Shown here: positions 9,487 through 19,684 of the stretch, piece after piece
Position numbering within the stretch: the stretch's first letter is position 1
Layout: each line of letters starts with the position of its first letter
From: Hanleya hanleyi
Taxonomy: Eukaryota; Mollusca; Polyplacophora; Lepidopleurida; Hanleyidae
Direction: 5' to 3'
Length of the DNA stretch: 64,000 nt
NCBI GenBank assembly: GCA_036873755.1
Contig: JAVTVY010025257.1
Location: 1 to 64,000, forward strand
Notes under the pieces: generated by a model
Database searches by the model: none
What the model was told of the DNA's origin: nothing
Seen by the model: only the letters and a program-made list of their open reading frames with translations
Position numbers and translations under genes: made by a program

Positions 9487-10025
9487 CGTGGGGTGCCACT
9501 GAATTTCGTATAATAGAGTATCTCATGGATTAGAAAGTGGTGCGCAGTTGTATAACAACAAAACCACAATGTGGATACACTCCACGTGGTAACAGTGTAT
9601 GCAATATGGATGAACGCGTGGATTCCCAGTGATATAAATCCGGATGTATATATACTCTAAAATTTACGAAACATAAGCAAGGGATTAGTATATACGTCTT
9701 TTACATTGGTAGGCATTTCAAGAATGTTCCATCAAACGGTGTTCATGTCACTTATTTCGTATTTAAATATCGATATACGATTCAGTGGAAAATATACAAG
9801 AAAAAAAAACCACTTGAAAAAAACCAATATACTGGAATTGTAAGAGATTCTTCCAGTTTAGATTGTTTATTTTGAATAAACAATCTAATGGAGAAGTAGT
9901 ATATCTTTAGCTTCTGAATATGCAGAAACGCGCTGATTGATCAATACTGTGAAATGTATAGAACTAAGCGAACTCCTTATTTTCCCATTATTTCATATTT
10001 GATTTTATGACATGCTATTGTCAGT
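9487..10025. other. Gene-free stretch left of the retrotransposon
   Basis: This is AT-rich unique sequence with a short inverted repeat near 9858-9890 (agattgtttat...ataaacaatct). No gene is visible. Confidence 0.5.
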
Positions 10026-10099
10026 ACTATGTAACCCAGGCTTTCGGTGCAGTAATTAATCAAGCTCAACAATGACATACAATGAAAGAAATCGAACAG

Positions 10100-10105
10100 T
10101 TTATT
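10100..10105 (-). terminator. LTR polyadenylation signal
   Basis: AATAAA on the minus strand lies about 70 bp before the sense 3' end of the LTR, and the equivalent is at 18077-18082 in the other LTR. The position suits the R/U5 boundary region of an LTR. Confidence 0.55.
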
Positions 10106-10372
10106 ACAACAGGAAAAGAAAATGGCTCATGAGCAATAAAAAAAAAGCAACAAGAAAAACAATGACATGTGAGAGTGCATAGGCCGACAGTATCTGTGCA
10201 GGCAAGGAGCAGCTGCTGATGATCCTCCTCACTGGAACTACACACGATAATCCGCTAACCTTTTGGTCTACACACGCCGATGCACACCCAACAGGCTTTC
10301 GTGGCTTGATATCACACGCAATTAGTGAATCAAACAGACCTTCATATAAGTAGCATTTGTGTTTACCACTAG

Positions 10373-10826
10373 AACAGGCTTCCGTAGAAATAGCACTAGC
10401 GAATGTAGGAGTAACAGGCTTCCGTAGGAACCGCTAATGTGGATATAACAGGCTTCCGTAGGAATAGCACTCGCGAATATAGATGTAACAGGCTTCCGTA
10501 GGAATAGCACTCGCGAGTGTAAGCGTAACAGGCTTCCGTATGAATAGCACTCGCGAATGTAAGTGTAACAGTCTTCCGTAGGAATCGCTAATGTGGATAT
10601 AACAGGCTTCCGTAGGAATAGCACTCGCGAATATAGATGTAACAGGCTTCCGTAGGAATAATACTCGCGAATGTGGATATAACAGGCTTCCGTAGGAACG
10701 CTATTGTGGATATAACAGTGTTCCGTAGGAATAGCACTCGCGAATATAGATGTAACAGGCTTCCGTAGGAAGAGTACTCGCGAATGTTGATATAACAAGC
10801 TGCCGTAGGAATCGCTCCCGCGAATC
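10373..10826. repeat. About 40-bp tandem array inside the 3' LTR
   Basis: Twelve units begin with aacaggcttccgtaggaata and often contain actcgcgaat; most are 40 bp, three are about 34 bp. The minus strand stays open for 168 codons through 10322-10828. Because 40 is not a multiple of three, successive units are read in different frames, all without stops. The array is matched in the other LTR. Confidence 0.85.
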
Positions 10827-10980
10827 ACACGATTCTCCTAAGGAAATATAATATCACCAATATGAATCACAATAAAGCACTCAGTCTTCTGTCGTCTAAA
10901 GAAGATGGCAGTAGTTCAGCACGTTAATCGTTTCTCGGCAGGTAAATATGGGCTTTAATAAAATAAAGTCTGTCAACAAG

Positions 10981-11211
10981 TTACTGCGACTTCATATCAA
11001 CATAGTTCATGCAGAAATGTCTATCGGCCTTCCATACAGCATAGACAGAAACGAAACTTCGGCAGAAAAGTTCAATTACAGGTAATGGGCTTCCATATAT
11101 ATATTGTACCACAGTTATTCTGTATCTGTACATACCTTGAGAGTCAGCTCGCCCATAATAACGTTCCATAGAGATTTCCAAGTAGTTCATTTGGTGTCGC
11201 CAGACCACCAT
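10981..11211 (-). other. 76-codon open frame in the 3' LTR
   Basis: An ATG-initiated 76-codon frame (ending in DMKSQ) is present unchanged in the 5' LTR at 18966-19196. No known domain is recognised. Conservation between LTRs follows from their common origin and is not evidence of coding, so the frame may be fortuitous. Confidence 0.25.
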
Positions 11212-11663
11212 ATAAGCATTTTCAACTTCAGTTAATACTTGGTGGTAACAAAGCTTCTTTGAAGCTCCCTGATATGACTAATCCTTTACCAACAACTGTC
11301 CATTAGGAATCAATTTACAGAGGAATTGTTTCGACGAAGATTGTACAACAACAACAGTTTGTCCACTTTGGTAACTACGGTCTTCGCCAAAATAATTACT
11401 CTATCAGAATGGTCACTTAAAGAGCCACTCACTGACATCCAACTGTCTCCCGGCTGCCTCGTACAACACAAATCGTTGAATCTGCCACGGAGATAATCAG
11501 TTTTAGTCCAGTTTTGCTCCGATTAATCACAATTTTGCTGTTCACATTTCATGTACAATTCCGCCAAAGGGACCAAATCCTATCTCCCTACGCGCAAGAG
11601 CTCCAACCTATGCTGATGAGTCCACGTGGTAGACTCGTAGGCTCACAGAATGTGCGGGCTACA

Positions 11664-11675
11664 CACTCCCCCCTC
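11664..11675 (-). promoter_or_regulatory. Polypurine tract
   Basis: On the minus strand GAGGGGGGAGTG lies immediately before the 3' LTR. It is the expected primer site for plus-strand DNA synthesis, and its position confirms the element's orientation and the LTR boundary. Confidence 0.85.
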
Positions 11676-11705
11676 AAATCTGCTTCGTCCCGGAGCAGAC
11701 AGTTT

Positions 11706-14700
11706 CTAACGCGCAAAGATTCTATGGGCGAGTTTGGTAAACATTCCCTCTCGACGAGGGTGTGCACAGCTGGCTTGCAACTTATGATAAGTAGCCTCAC
11801 CAAGTCTATCGTACGTGAATCGTGGCGGAGCTTTCACAGTTCTTGCTGAACGCCTCGAAGGAGCAGGTTCTGATGCGGCCTCCTGCTGCACTAATTCAAT
11901 CACTGTGTTTGGTTCACCCTGTTCCGGTACAGGAATTGTTTCAGACACTTCAGGAGAAGGATCTGTTCCGCTGAGCTCCTCTGTACGATCTGCTTCAACC
12001 AATTTTGGTTGTGAATCCTGAAGCTGTCCAGAGTCTGCTGGTTCTGCGATTTCAGATTCCACGGACGGCAGTACAAGTGGTGTAGGGCTGTTACTGCTTG
12101 TATGCTGCTGAATGACCCTTCCTGGGACAAATTCTGGAGCCCCACCGTTCAAGTTTGACTGACGAATACATGTGTCTGACATGTTCGGAGCAGGAGCCTG
12201 AGCTACTGGCAGGAGTAAGGTAAGTTCATTTTCAGACTCTGAACCGGATGAAGAGTCGCTACCCGCTTGCTTCACATATTGTCGGGTATGCGGTCGGCGT
12301 TGTTTAGCTGGCGCACGGGGTGAATCATCGTCACGCAGATATCCAATTGGCAGCAACATGTTCCTGTGAAGGGTCCTCACAATTCCTCCACCGGATTCCG
12401 GTTTCACACGGTAGACAGGAGCATCGTTGTGGACTCTTTCTTGGACTACATAAACCTCTGGCTTCCACACATTGGCTAACTTGTGCTTGCCTTGTAAGCC
12501 AACATTCCTGACCAGAACTCTGTCACCGGCAGAGAATGTATTGCCACGAACTTTTTTGTCGTACCGTTTCTTATTGGATGCACCCGAGTTATCAGATTTG
12601 CTGCTCGCCAGCTTGTAAGCATCCCTGAGCTGTTGTTTCAGTTGCTGAACATACTGGGCATGATCTTGCTGAGTGATATTGTCTGGGGATACTCCGAATG
12701 CTAGGTCTAATGGAAGCCTTGCCTCCCTCCCAAACATGAGGACATATGGCGAAAATCCGGTGCTGTCATGTTGGGAACAATTATATGCGTGTACCAACGC
12801 AGCTACATGGCTACTCCAACGTTCCTTTTTCTCATCCCTCAAAGTTCCAAGCATGTTCATTAATGTCCTATTGAAACGTTCAGGTTGTGGATCACCTTGA
12901 GGGTGATAGGGCGTTGTATGGGACTTTTTGATGCCCAACGTTCTTGTAAGTTCCTGGATAACCCGACTTTCAAAGTCCCTGCCCTGATCAGAGTGTAAGC
13001 GTTGCGGTAGTCCGTAGTGAACACTGAAGTTTTCCCATAAGACTTTCGCTACCGTACGGGCCGTTTGATCTCTGGTGGGAATGGCCTGGGCGTATCTTGT
13101 AAAGTGGTCTGTAATTACAAGAATGTTTTTGTAGTTCGCCCGATCATTTTCAAGTGACAAAAAGTCCATACACACTAGCTCCATAGGGGAACTTGTCCTG
13201 ATGTTCACCAGTGGAGCAGCAACCTTGGGCAGTGTCTTTCTAGCGACGCACCTGGGACACCGTTTTATCCATGTTTCAATGTTGGATGCCATCTTTGGCC
13301 AATAGAATCGTGCTCTCGCCAGTTGAAGTGTCCTTTCAAATCCAAGGTGTCCAGATTCATCATGCAAAGCAAGCATGGCTTGTTCCCTGAATGGTTCTGG
13401 TAACACAAGTTGAAGATTTTCATTTCCTAAAGGTGTCTGGATTTTCCTGTATAGCACACCATCCTTTAGCTGGTATTTGTCGAATTCCCTCAGCATAAGT
13501 TTCACACCAGGATGGTGAGCATCAGTTGAAACGGGCTTTTTGCCAGCCTGTACTATCTCGACGACAAGCCGAATGTCACTATCTTGTGCTTGATGAAACT
13601 TCCAGTCCATGGTACTCAAGTTCGATCCAGCAGTGGCATAGTTCTTTGGAACTGCATCAACACTAGTTGTTAGACACTGTACCATTGGCAGAGTGTTATT
13701 TCCATCAAACACATCAGGCTGAGCTGCTCCAGGGCGCAAGTTCGGTGTTGCATAATGGCCCTGAGAAATGGCATTGATGACATCCTTGGGATACACATGA
13801 TCAGGTTCTCTCAACTGTCCACGGAGTCTGGCTGTGATCTCTTGCAATTTATCAGAGTCTGTTACCTGACCATCGCCATGGGGTCTTCTTGATAATGCAT
13901 CAGCATCTACATTTGTTGATCCGGGTCGGTAAGAGATGGTCAGGTTGAAATTTGCTAGGGCCGCAAGCCACCGATGGCCTGTTGCATCGAGTTTCGCCGA
14001 GCTAAGGACATATGTCAATGGATTGTTATCCGTTAGTACCTTGACGTCCTTGGCAAGGTATAGATAGTCACGGAACTGGTCAGTAACACTCCATTTCAGA
14101 GCTAGAAATTCTAGCTTGTGAGCCGGATAGTTCTTTTCTGACTTTGTGAGGCCTCGGCTCGCATAAGCTACTGGTCGAAGCTGGCCATCCTGCTCTTGAC
14201 ATAGAACGCCTCCTAAGCCATCCCTACTAGCGTCCACATGCACAACAAATGGCTTGGTGATATCTGTAAAGGCCAGAACTGGTGCAGTTGTAAGTTTTTC
14301 TTTCAGTACTTGGAATGCTTTGTCACATTCTGGTGTCCATAGCTGTCCAAAAGGTTCACTAGCACTCCTAGCATTTGGATCTGAAGGTCTCTTTCGAGGT
14401 GGACTCCCTCGCTTTCTGGGGTAGACACATCCAACGGTTAACTGATTCAGTGGTTTTGCTATAGCAGAAAAGTTACCAATGAACCTCCTATAGTAACCGG
14501 CGAATCCCAAAAATGACCGGAGTTCCTTTACATTCGTCGGCTGAGGCCAGGTCTGGAGGGCACTGATTTTATCCGGATCCGTATGAACTCCGCTCTTCGA
14601 CACAATATGTCCGAGGTACTTCACTGACGTACAACATAGCTGACATTTTTCAGGGGACACTTTGAGTCCATAGGCAGCCAATCGATCCAGTACGTGCATG

Positions 14701-16325
14701 AGCCGGGTTTCCATCCCTTCCAGACTAGAAGAGAATACAATCAAATCGTCCATATACACCAGGACTTCTTTCATGTTGATGCCTGACATGCATTGCTCCA
14801 TAAGTCTTTGGAAAGTTGCAGGTGCCCCTTTGATCCCCTGAGGCATACGCTGAAACTCGTAGAAACCGAGAGGACAAGTGAATGCTGTCTTGTTTCTATC
14901 CTCTTCCTTCATAGGAATCTGGTAGAATCCGGATTTCAGATCTATCACAGTAAACCAGCTAGAACCGTTGAGGCAGTCAATGGCTTCTTGAATAAGTGGA
15001 ACTGCATACTGATCAGGGATAGTGCGAGAGTTTAGAGTTCTGTAGTCAACACACAGCCTAAGATCTTTGTTCTTTTTTCGGACCAATACAATTGGTGACG
15101 CATAGGGGCTCTTGGATTCTTTGATTACCCCAATGTCCATCAACTCTTGCAAATGGCGTCGTAAATCATCTAAGTCTGCTGGTGCAATCCTTCTGGACCG
15201 CTCTCTGAATGGAGTATCGTCCGATAGATTAATGCTGTGAACTAGTTGGTCTGTCAGACCAAGATCCCAGTCGCCCTTGGAAAAGACCTGCGCTCTGTCT
15301 TTCATTTTGGAGGAGATTCTCTGTTTCCATTCTTGTGATACAGGACCCCATTTGAACGGCAACTTGGCAAACCAGTCATCACTTTCGTCAGACGTTGCAT
15401 GAGATGGTTTCTCAACAGTAGCAGTATTGCTGCTGGCTGCGCAAGATTCACTAGCGGTAAACTGCGATGGGTCAAAGCTCTTGTGCCATTCAGGGATCGT
15501 GATGTCAGCAATCACTCTATTTGCAGGGACGGTGACTGCATGGTCAGAGCTGTTGACTAGCTCTACTTTGACTTTGTACCACTGTTTACCTGGCACTTCT
15601 GTCAGGTAGCTCACTACAGAAATTCCAACTGGCAGATCGCTGCAAGGAATATCGATCAGTACAACTTTCTTCTTGGCTAGTTTTTGGCGCACAATCCCAG
15701 TAACTTTGCGAGACTGTCCCGGTGGTAAGGTAACAGAGTTTTTCAGCTTAGCCACAGCAACGGTGCCATCATCATTGGCACTTTTCTTTGCCTCAACGTC
15801 CTTGTACGCCATAGCACATACTGGGTGAATGTTCAGTCTTTGCAAATATTTCTCCCCGGCAACTTTCTTACAGGCGTTATAGCAGTCACGAAAAATGCCT
15901 GCACTGGTTCCGATGATAACAGGGCATGAGCTGGCTCTCCTTCCATCTGGAATAACCAGCGCGGTGGTTTCAAACGAACTTTCAATACCACTGAAACTTT
16001 TGTGAAACCCTAAGTTGAGCTGTGTCCATCCAAGATAAGGCATCTGTCCATCGCCAACATGCCAAAGACGAAGGTCTTCCATAGGATGCAGATCTCTGTT
16101 TAATTTCCTGAAAAAGCTCTCTACAACTATGGTAACCTGGGAACCGCTGTCCAAGAGGCATCTTGCCTCGTGGCCATCAACAAAGCAGTTTTCCAATATA
16201 TGGTCTCCAACTAAGCCTTCGGATATATCTGTCCCGGGCACCAAAGTTACGGGTTTTTCCTGTTTTGGGGCTAGTGGTTCTCGGGCTCCTGGCTGCCCCG
16301 CTGCCGGCGCCCTCTGCCGTTTCCC
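11706..16325 (-). CDS. pol: Pol polyprotein (protease, RT, RNase H, integrase)
   Basis: The frame is open from 16340 down to a stop at 11706 and is in the -1 frame relative to gag. Residues below are counted from the TTG codon at 16244. Protease: DSG at 32-34. Reverse transcriptase: about 368-545, with LCVDYR and the YMDD active site at 497-500. A basic stretch of about 25 residues near 608-632 (YPRKRGSPPRKRP) lies between RT and RNase H. RNase H: about 665-785, with D670, E712 and D739 in HVDAS, KLEF and TDNN. Integrase: zinc ligands H961, H966, C996, C999, and a D-D-35-E triad at D1027, D1086 and E1122. A GPY/F-like module (about 1236-1300) and an acidic, serine-rich tail of about 200 residues follow. 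I see no chromodomain. No internal stop is present, so the enzyme set looks functional. The product is probably made by frameshifting at 16319-16325; no ATG is available near its start. Confidence 0.93.
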   Translation of the reverse strand, partial: GKRQRAPAAGQPGAREPLAPKQEKPVTLVPGTDISEGLVGDHILENCFVDGHEARCLLDSGSQVTIVVESFFRKLNRDLHPMEDLRLWHVGDGQMPYLGWTQLNLGFHKSFSGIESSFETTALVIPDGRRASSCPVIIGTSAGIFRDCYNACKKVAGEKYLQRLNIHPVCAMAYKDVEAKKSANDDGTVAVAKLKNSVTLPPGQSRKVTGIVRQKLAKKKVVLIDIPCSDLPVGISVVSYLTEVPGKQWYKVKVELVNSSDHAVTVPANRVIADITIPEWHKSFDPSQFTASESCAASSNTATVEKPSHATSDESDDWFAKLPFKWGPVSQEWKQRISSKMKDRAQVFSKGDWDLGLTDQLVHSINLSDDTPFRERSRRIAPADLDDLRRHLQELMDIGVIKESKSPYASPIVLVRKKNKDLRLCVDYRTLNSRTIPDQYAVPLIQEAIDCLNGSSWFTVIDLKSGFYQIPMKEEDRNKTAFTCPLGFYEFQRMPQGIKGAPATFQRLMEQCMSGINMKEVLVYMDDLIVFSSSLEGMETRLMHVLDRLAAYGLKVSPEKCQLCCTSVKYLGHIVSKSGVHTDPDKISALQTWPQPTNVKELRSFLGFAGYYRRFIGNFSAIAKPLNQLTVGCVYPRKRGSPPRKRPSDPNARSASEPFGQLWTPECDKAFQVLKEKLTTAPVLAFTDITKPFVVHVDASRDGLGGVLCQEQDGQLRPVAYASRGLTKSEKNYPAHKLEFLALKWSVTDQFRDYLYLAKDVKVLTDNNPLTYVLSSAKLDATGHRWLAALANFNLTISYRPGSTNVDADALSRRPHGDGQVTDSDKLQEITARLRGQLREPDHVYPKDVINAISQGHYATPNLRPGAAQPDVFDGNNTLPMVQCLTTSVDAVPKNYATAGSNLSTMDWKFHQAQDSDIRLVVEIVQAGKKPVSTDAHHPGVKLMLREFDKYQLKDGVLYRKIQTPLGNENLQLVLPEPFREQAMLALHDESGHLGFERTLQLARARFYWPKMASNIETWIKRCPRCVARKTLPKVAAPLVNIRTSSPMELVCMDFLSLENDRANYKNILVITDHFTRYAQAIPTRDQTARTVAKVLWENFSVHYGLPQRLHSDQGRDFESRVIQELTRTLGIKKSHTTPYHPQGDPQPERFNRTLMNMLGTLRDEKKERWSSHVAALVHAYNCSQHDSTGFSPYVLMFGREARLPLDLAFGVSPDNITQQDHAQYVQQLKQQLRDAYKLASSKSDNSGASNKKRYDKKVRGNTFSAGDRVLVRNVGLQGKHKLANVWKPEVYVVQERVHNDAPVYRVKPESGGGIVRTLHRNMLLPIGYLRDDDSPRAPAKQRRPHTRQYVKQAGSDSSSGSESENELTLLLPVAQAPAPNMSDTCIRQSNLNGGAPEFVPGRVIQQHTSSNSPTPLVLPSVESEIAEPADSGQLQDSQPKLVEADRTEELSGTDPSPEVSETIPVPEQGEPNTVIELVQQEAASEPAPSRRSARTVKAPPRFTYDRLGEATYHKLQASCAHPRREGMFTKLAHRIFAR

Positions 16326-17764
16326 TGAGAGAATATGTGCTCAAGCAACTTCCTATTAACGGTCTCATAGTCAGCCGAGTTGTTACAGACCCGCTTCATG
16401 TGTCCGAGTTGTCCACAGTTGAAACAAAAGTTCATTCTTCCACCATTGCTGGGTCTCGCGCCTTGACGATATGGGTAACCAATGTCTTGAGCAGGTGGTT
16501 CTGGGGGATTAGTCGGCCATTGTTCATGTTTTCTCTCATGCTTTGCATTCTGCCTATCCACGTCAGAGCGCAGCTGGCGATTTTCTGCCTCCAACTGACC
16601 GACTTTATTATGCCATCTTTGCCACTTCTTGACATCTGCATTATCGTCACGTTCAGTTGTATCAGCTGAGTGAGCTAGAAATGTAGCTTTGGGAGATTTG
16701 CTTGATTTCCCTCCTTTGGCTCGGCTAGTGGACTTGACTTCAAGTTCACGCTCTTGTTTTCTCACCATATTTAGCAATGTCAGGTAGGTAGGTGGGTCAG
16801 CTAGTTGATCCCTCAAATGTAGACTAACCAATAGCAGTTCGTCATATAATACACCCTTGATGAACTGTCCCAGTCGAATACGATTAACTTCGTCAACAGA
16901 GATGGCTTTCTTCAGGACTGCTAGCCTGATAGTTCCCTGAAGTCTGGTCAGAAAAGTTGACGGCAGTTCTCCTTCAAGTTGACACATACTGTGAAGGCGG
17001 ATGAATAACTCCTCACCAGTTTCTGTACTCCCATAAGCCATGTCAAGGGCTATCAGGTAGTCTTTTGATGTCGCTCGGGGTTTCTCCTGTTTCAAATCAT
17101 TGATAACATCAAGAGCAGGAGACCGCAGTGACTCTCGGATCCTTTTCCGTTTCTCGACATCATCCAAGCCAGCCCATTCATCCCACTGGCCTTCAAGTTG
17201 AGCAATCCAGGTCTCGTAGGGTTCTTCATCCTTTGCCGGGCTACTTTTTCCCGAGAAAAATCGAAGTTTCCGGTAGTTGGCGGCCAGAGTACATTTGGTT
17301 AGAATGGTCGGCAAATCCTCGCTGTCAGTCCGATGGCCACGGCTGTTTGCAGATAGAGGAAAGGTGTCACGTACAGAATCCTCCCATCCATTTTCTGTCT
17401 GTAGCTCGCGTACAGACAGTCTCTCGCTGGTTCCAATTCGTCTCCCAAAACCAACGTCAGGCCAGACGACAGCTAGACTAACCTCTTCCTCACCCAATTC
17501 AAGTCGAATGGTTTCATTCGGCACCATCCATCGGCTGATACTTTGATCAAACACACAGAGCAACAAGGTCATTTCATTCCTCTCGATAATATCCTCACGT
17601 CTGACCACTTCCTCCAAATTCCGGAATTTTGAAGTCAGTGAAGACAACAGAGCTCTGGTAGGCAGGTATGTCACATCACCCGCAAGTAGCAGAGTTCTTT
17701 CAAGGAGAAAATCCTCTTTCTTACACCAGTCTCGAGCATAATGTTGCAGAGGTGTGAGAGACAT
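16271..17764 (-). CDS. gag: Gag structural protein with CCHC zinc knuckle
   Basis: This 497-codon frame starts at an ATG in the context ccaccATG, 242 bp downstream of the 5' LTR. It encodes a capsid-type protein that would assemble particles and package the RNA. The C-terminal part holds a CCHC knuckle (C-x2-C-x4-H-x4-C, CFNCGQLGH...C) at about residues 447-460, typical of Gag nucleocapsid. Before it lies a charged, probably coiled region (about 385-425). The stop at 16271 lies within the open pol frame, giving a 70-bp overlap. The gene is full length with no break. Confidence 0.9.
   Translation of the reverse strand: MSLTPLQHYARDWCKKEDFLLERTLLLAGDVTYLPTRALLSSLTSKFRNLEEVVRREDIIERNEMTLLLCVFDQSISRWMVPNETIRLELGEEEVSLAVVWPDVGFGRRIGTSERLSVRELQTENGWEDSVRDTFPLSANSRGHRTDSEDLPTILTKCTLAANYRKLRFFSGKSSPAKDEEPYETWIAQLEGQWDEWAGLDDVEKRKRIRESLRSPALDVINDLKQEKPRATSKDYLIALDMAYGSTETGEELFIRLHSMCQLEGELPSTFLTRLQGTIRLAVLKKAISVDEVNRIRLGQFIKGVLYDELLLVSLHLRDQLADPPTYLTLLNMVRKQERELEVKSTSRAKGGKSSKSPKATFLAHSADTTERDDNADVKKWQRWHNKVGQLEAENRQLRSDVDRQNAKHERKHEQWPTNPPEPPAQDIGYPYRQGARPSNGGRMNFCFNCGQLGHMKRVCNNSADYETVNRKLLEHIFSQGNGRGRRQRGSQEPENH
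16319..16325 (-). promoter_or_regulatory. Candidate -1 frameshift heptamer GGGAAAC
   Basis: Within the gag/pol overlap (16271-16340) the minus strand reads G GGA AAC in the gag frame, a canonical X-XXY-YYZ slippery site; the same heptamer is known at retroviral gag-pro junctions. Slipping back one base moves ribosomes exactly into the pol frame. The next 40-50 bases are GC-rich (GGCAGAGGGCGCCGGCAGCG and onward) and could form the stimulating structure. Confidence 0.7.
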
Positions 17765-17986
17765 GGTGGAAAATTCAGGGGTGGCTCTCTAAGTGAATTG
17801 ACTGATTCAATAAGAGTTTTGGGCATATACAAAACAGTGCAATGATATAGGAATGTTGTAAAAGGACATTCAGTGAAATGCATATAAAACTACATTCATC
17901 AGCATACACAGTAATAAGCATGAAAAATCACAGTAAAACAAAAATGTTGGCATGTGAGCAGATTGACAAACTGTACAGAAATTAAG

Positions 17987-18004
17987 ATCCTGGCAAGCTC
18001 GCCA
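17987..18004 (-). promoter_or_regulatory. Primer-binding site
   Basis: On the minus strand TGGCGAGCTTGCCAGGAT begins 2 bp after the 5' LTR. The leading TGG pairs with a tRNA CCA end, and the following bases look like a T-arm complement. A G discriminator is implied, as in tRNA-Ser, but I do not assign the tRNA. Confidence 0.8.
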
Positions 18005-18006
18005 TT

Positions 18007-19680
18007 TGTAACCCAGGCTTTCGGTGCAGTAATTAATCAAGCTCAACAATGACACACAATGAAAGAAATCGAACAGTTTATTACAACAGGAAAAGAAAAT
18101 GGCTCATGAGCAATAAAAAAAAGGCAACAAGAAAAACAATGACATGTGAGAGTACATAGGCCGACAGTATCTATGCAGGCAAGGAGCAGCTGCTGATGAT
18201 CCTCCTCACTGGAACTACACAATGCGTCACGATAATCCGCTAACCTTTTGGTCTACACACGCCGATGCACAACCAACAGGCTTTCGTGGCTTGATATCAC
18301 ACGCAATTAGTGAATCAAACAGACCTTCATATAAGTAGCATTTGTGTTTACCAATAGAACAGGCTTCCGTAGAAATAGCACTAGCGAATGTAGGAGTAAC
18401 AGGCTTCCGTAGGAACCGCTAATGTGGATATAACAGGCTTCCGTAGGAATAGCACTCGCGAATATAGATGTAACAGGCTTCCGTAGGAATAGCACTCGCG
18501 AATGTAAGCGTAACAGGCTTCCGTATGAATAGCACTCGCGAATGTAAGTGTAACGGTCTTCCGTAGGAATCGCTAATGTGGATGTAACAGGCTTCCGTAG
18601 GAATAGCACTCGCGAATATAGATGTAACAGGCTTCCGTAGGAATAATACTCGCGAATGTGGATATAACAGGCTTCCGTAGGAACGCTATTGTGGATATAA
18701 CAGGCTTCCGTAGGAATAGCACTCGCGAATATAGATGTAACAGGCTTCCGTAGGAAGAGTACTCGCGAATGTTGATATAACAAGCTGCCGTAGGAATCGC
18801 TCCCGCGAATCACACGATTCTCCTAAGGAAATATAATATCACCAATATGAATCACAATAAAGCACTCAGTCTTCTGTCGTCTAAAGAAGATGGCAGTAGT
18901 TCAGCACGTTAACCGTTTCTCGGCAGGTAAATATGGGCTTTAATAAAATAAAGTCTGTCAACAAGTTACTGCGACTTCATATCAACATAGTTCATGCAGA
19001 AATGTCTATCGGCCTTCCATACAGCATAGACAGAAACGAAACTTCGGCAGAAAAGTTCAATTACAGGTAATGGGCTTCCATATATATATTGTACCACAGT
19101 TATTCTGTATCTGTACATACCTTGAGAGTCAGCTCGCCCATAATAACGTTCCATAGAGATTTCCAAGTAGTTCATTTGGTGTCGCCAGACCACCATATAA
19201 GCATTTTCAACTTCAGTTAATACTTGGTGGTAACAAAGCTTCTTTGAAGCTCCCTGATATGACTAATCCTTTACCAACAACTGTCCATTAGGAATCAATT
19301 TACAGAGGAATTGTTTCGATGATAGCAGGCCTCCATAGAATCAAATTTCGACGAAGATTGTACAACAACAACAGTTTGTCCACTTTGGTAACTACGGTCT
19401 TCGCCAAAATAATTACTCTATCACAATGGTCACTTAAAGAGCCACTCACTGACATCCAACTGTCTCCCGGCTGCCTCGTACAACACAAATCGTTGAATCT
19501 GCCACGGAGATAATCAGTTTTAGTCCAGTTTTGCTCCGATTAATCACAATTTTGCTGTTCACATTTCATGTACAATTCCGCCAAAGGGACCAAATCCTAT
19601 CTCCCTACGCGCAAGAGCTCCAACCTATGCTGATGAGTCCACGTGGTAGACTCGTAGGCTCACAGAATGTGCGGGCTACA
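18007..19680 (-). repeat. 5' LTR (1674 bp)
   Basis: It should contain the promoter on the minus strand. It is 40 bp longer than the 3' LTR because of an 8-bp segment near 18222 and about 32 bp near 19320 that the other copy lacks. The tandem array (18358-18811), the 168-codon open frame (18307-18813) and the 76-codon frame (18966-19196) are all present. Confidence 0.93.
18358..18811. repeat. About 40-bp tandem array inside the 5' LTR
   Basis: The 12-unit organisation is the same as at 10373-10826, with only scattered substitutions. The unit number has not changed since insertion, so the array is older than this insertion and part of the element family. Confidence 0.85.
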
Positions 19681-19684
19681 ACTA

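Larger units (their letters stand above)
10030..11663 (-). repeat. 3' LTR (1634 bp)
   Basis: It is nearly identical to 18007-19680 apart from scattered substitutions, an 8-bp gap near 10247, and a gap of about 32 bp after 11330. The larger gap lies between two TTTCGA copies in the other LTR, as expected for a microhomology deletion. It holds a 12-unit tandem array (10373-10826) and a polyadenylation signal on the minus strand. Confidence 0.93.
10026..19684 (-). mobile_element. Complete Ty3/gypsy LTR retrotransposon with 4-bp target duplication
   Basis: The element runs from 10030 to 19680, with direct repeats ACTA at 10026-10029 and 19681-19684. Transcription is on the minus strand: the 5' LTR is 18007-19680, then PBS, gag, pol and PPT, and the 3' LTR is 10030-11663. 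LTRs begin and end TG...CA. Both major frames are open and all expected catalytic motifs are present. The protease-RT-RNase H-integrase order is that of Ty3/gypsy (Metaviridae). No envelope-like frame is seen. The few differences between LTRs suggest a fairly recent insertion. Confidence 0.95.

Noticed and set aside
11706..12200. C-terminal tail of pol as a separate env or chromodomain gene
   Set aside because: It is continuous with the integrase frame, low in complexity, and has no signal peptide, membrane span or chromodomain pattern.
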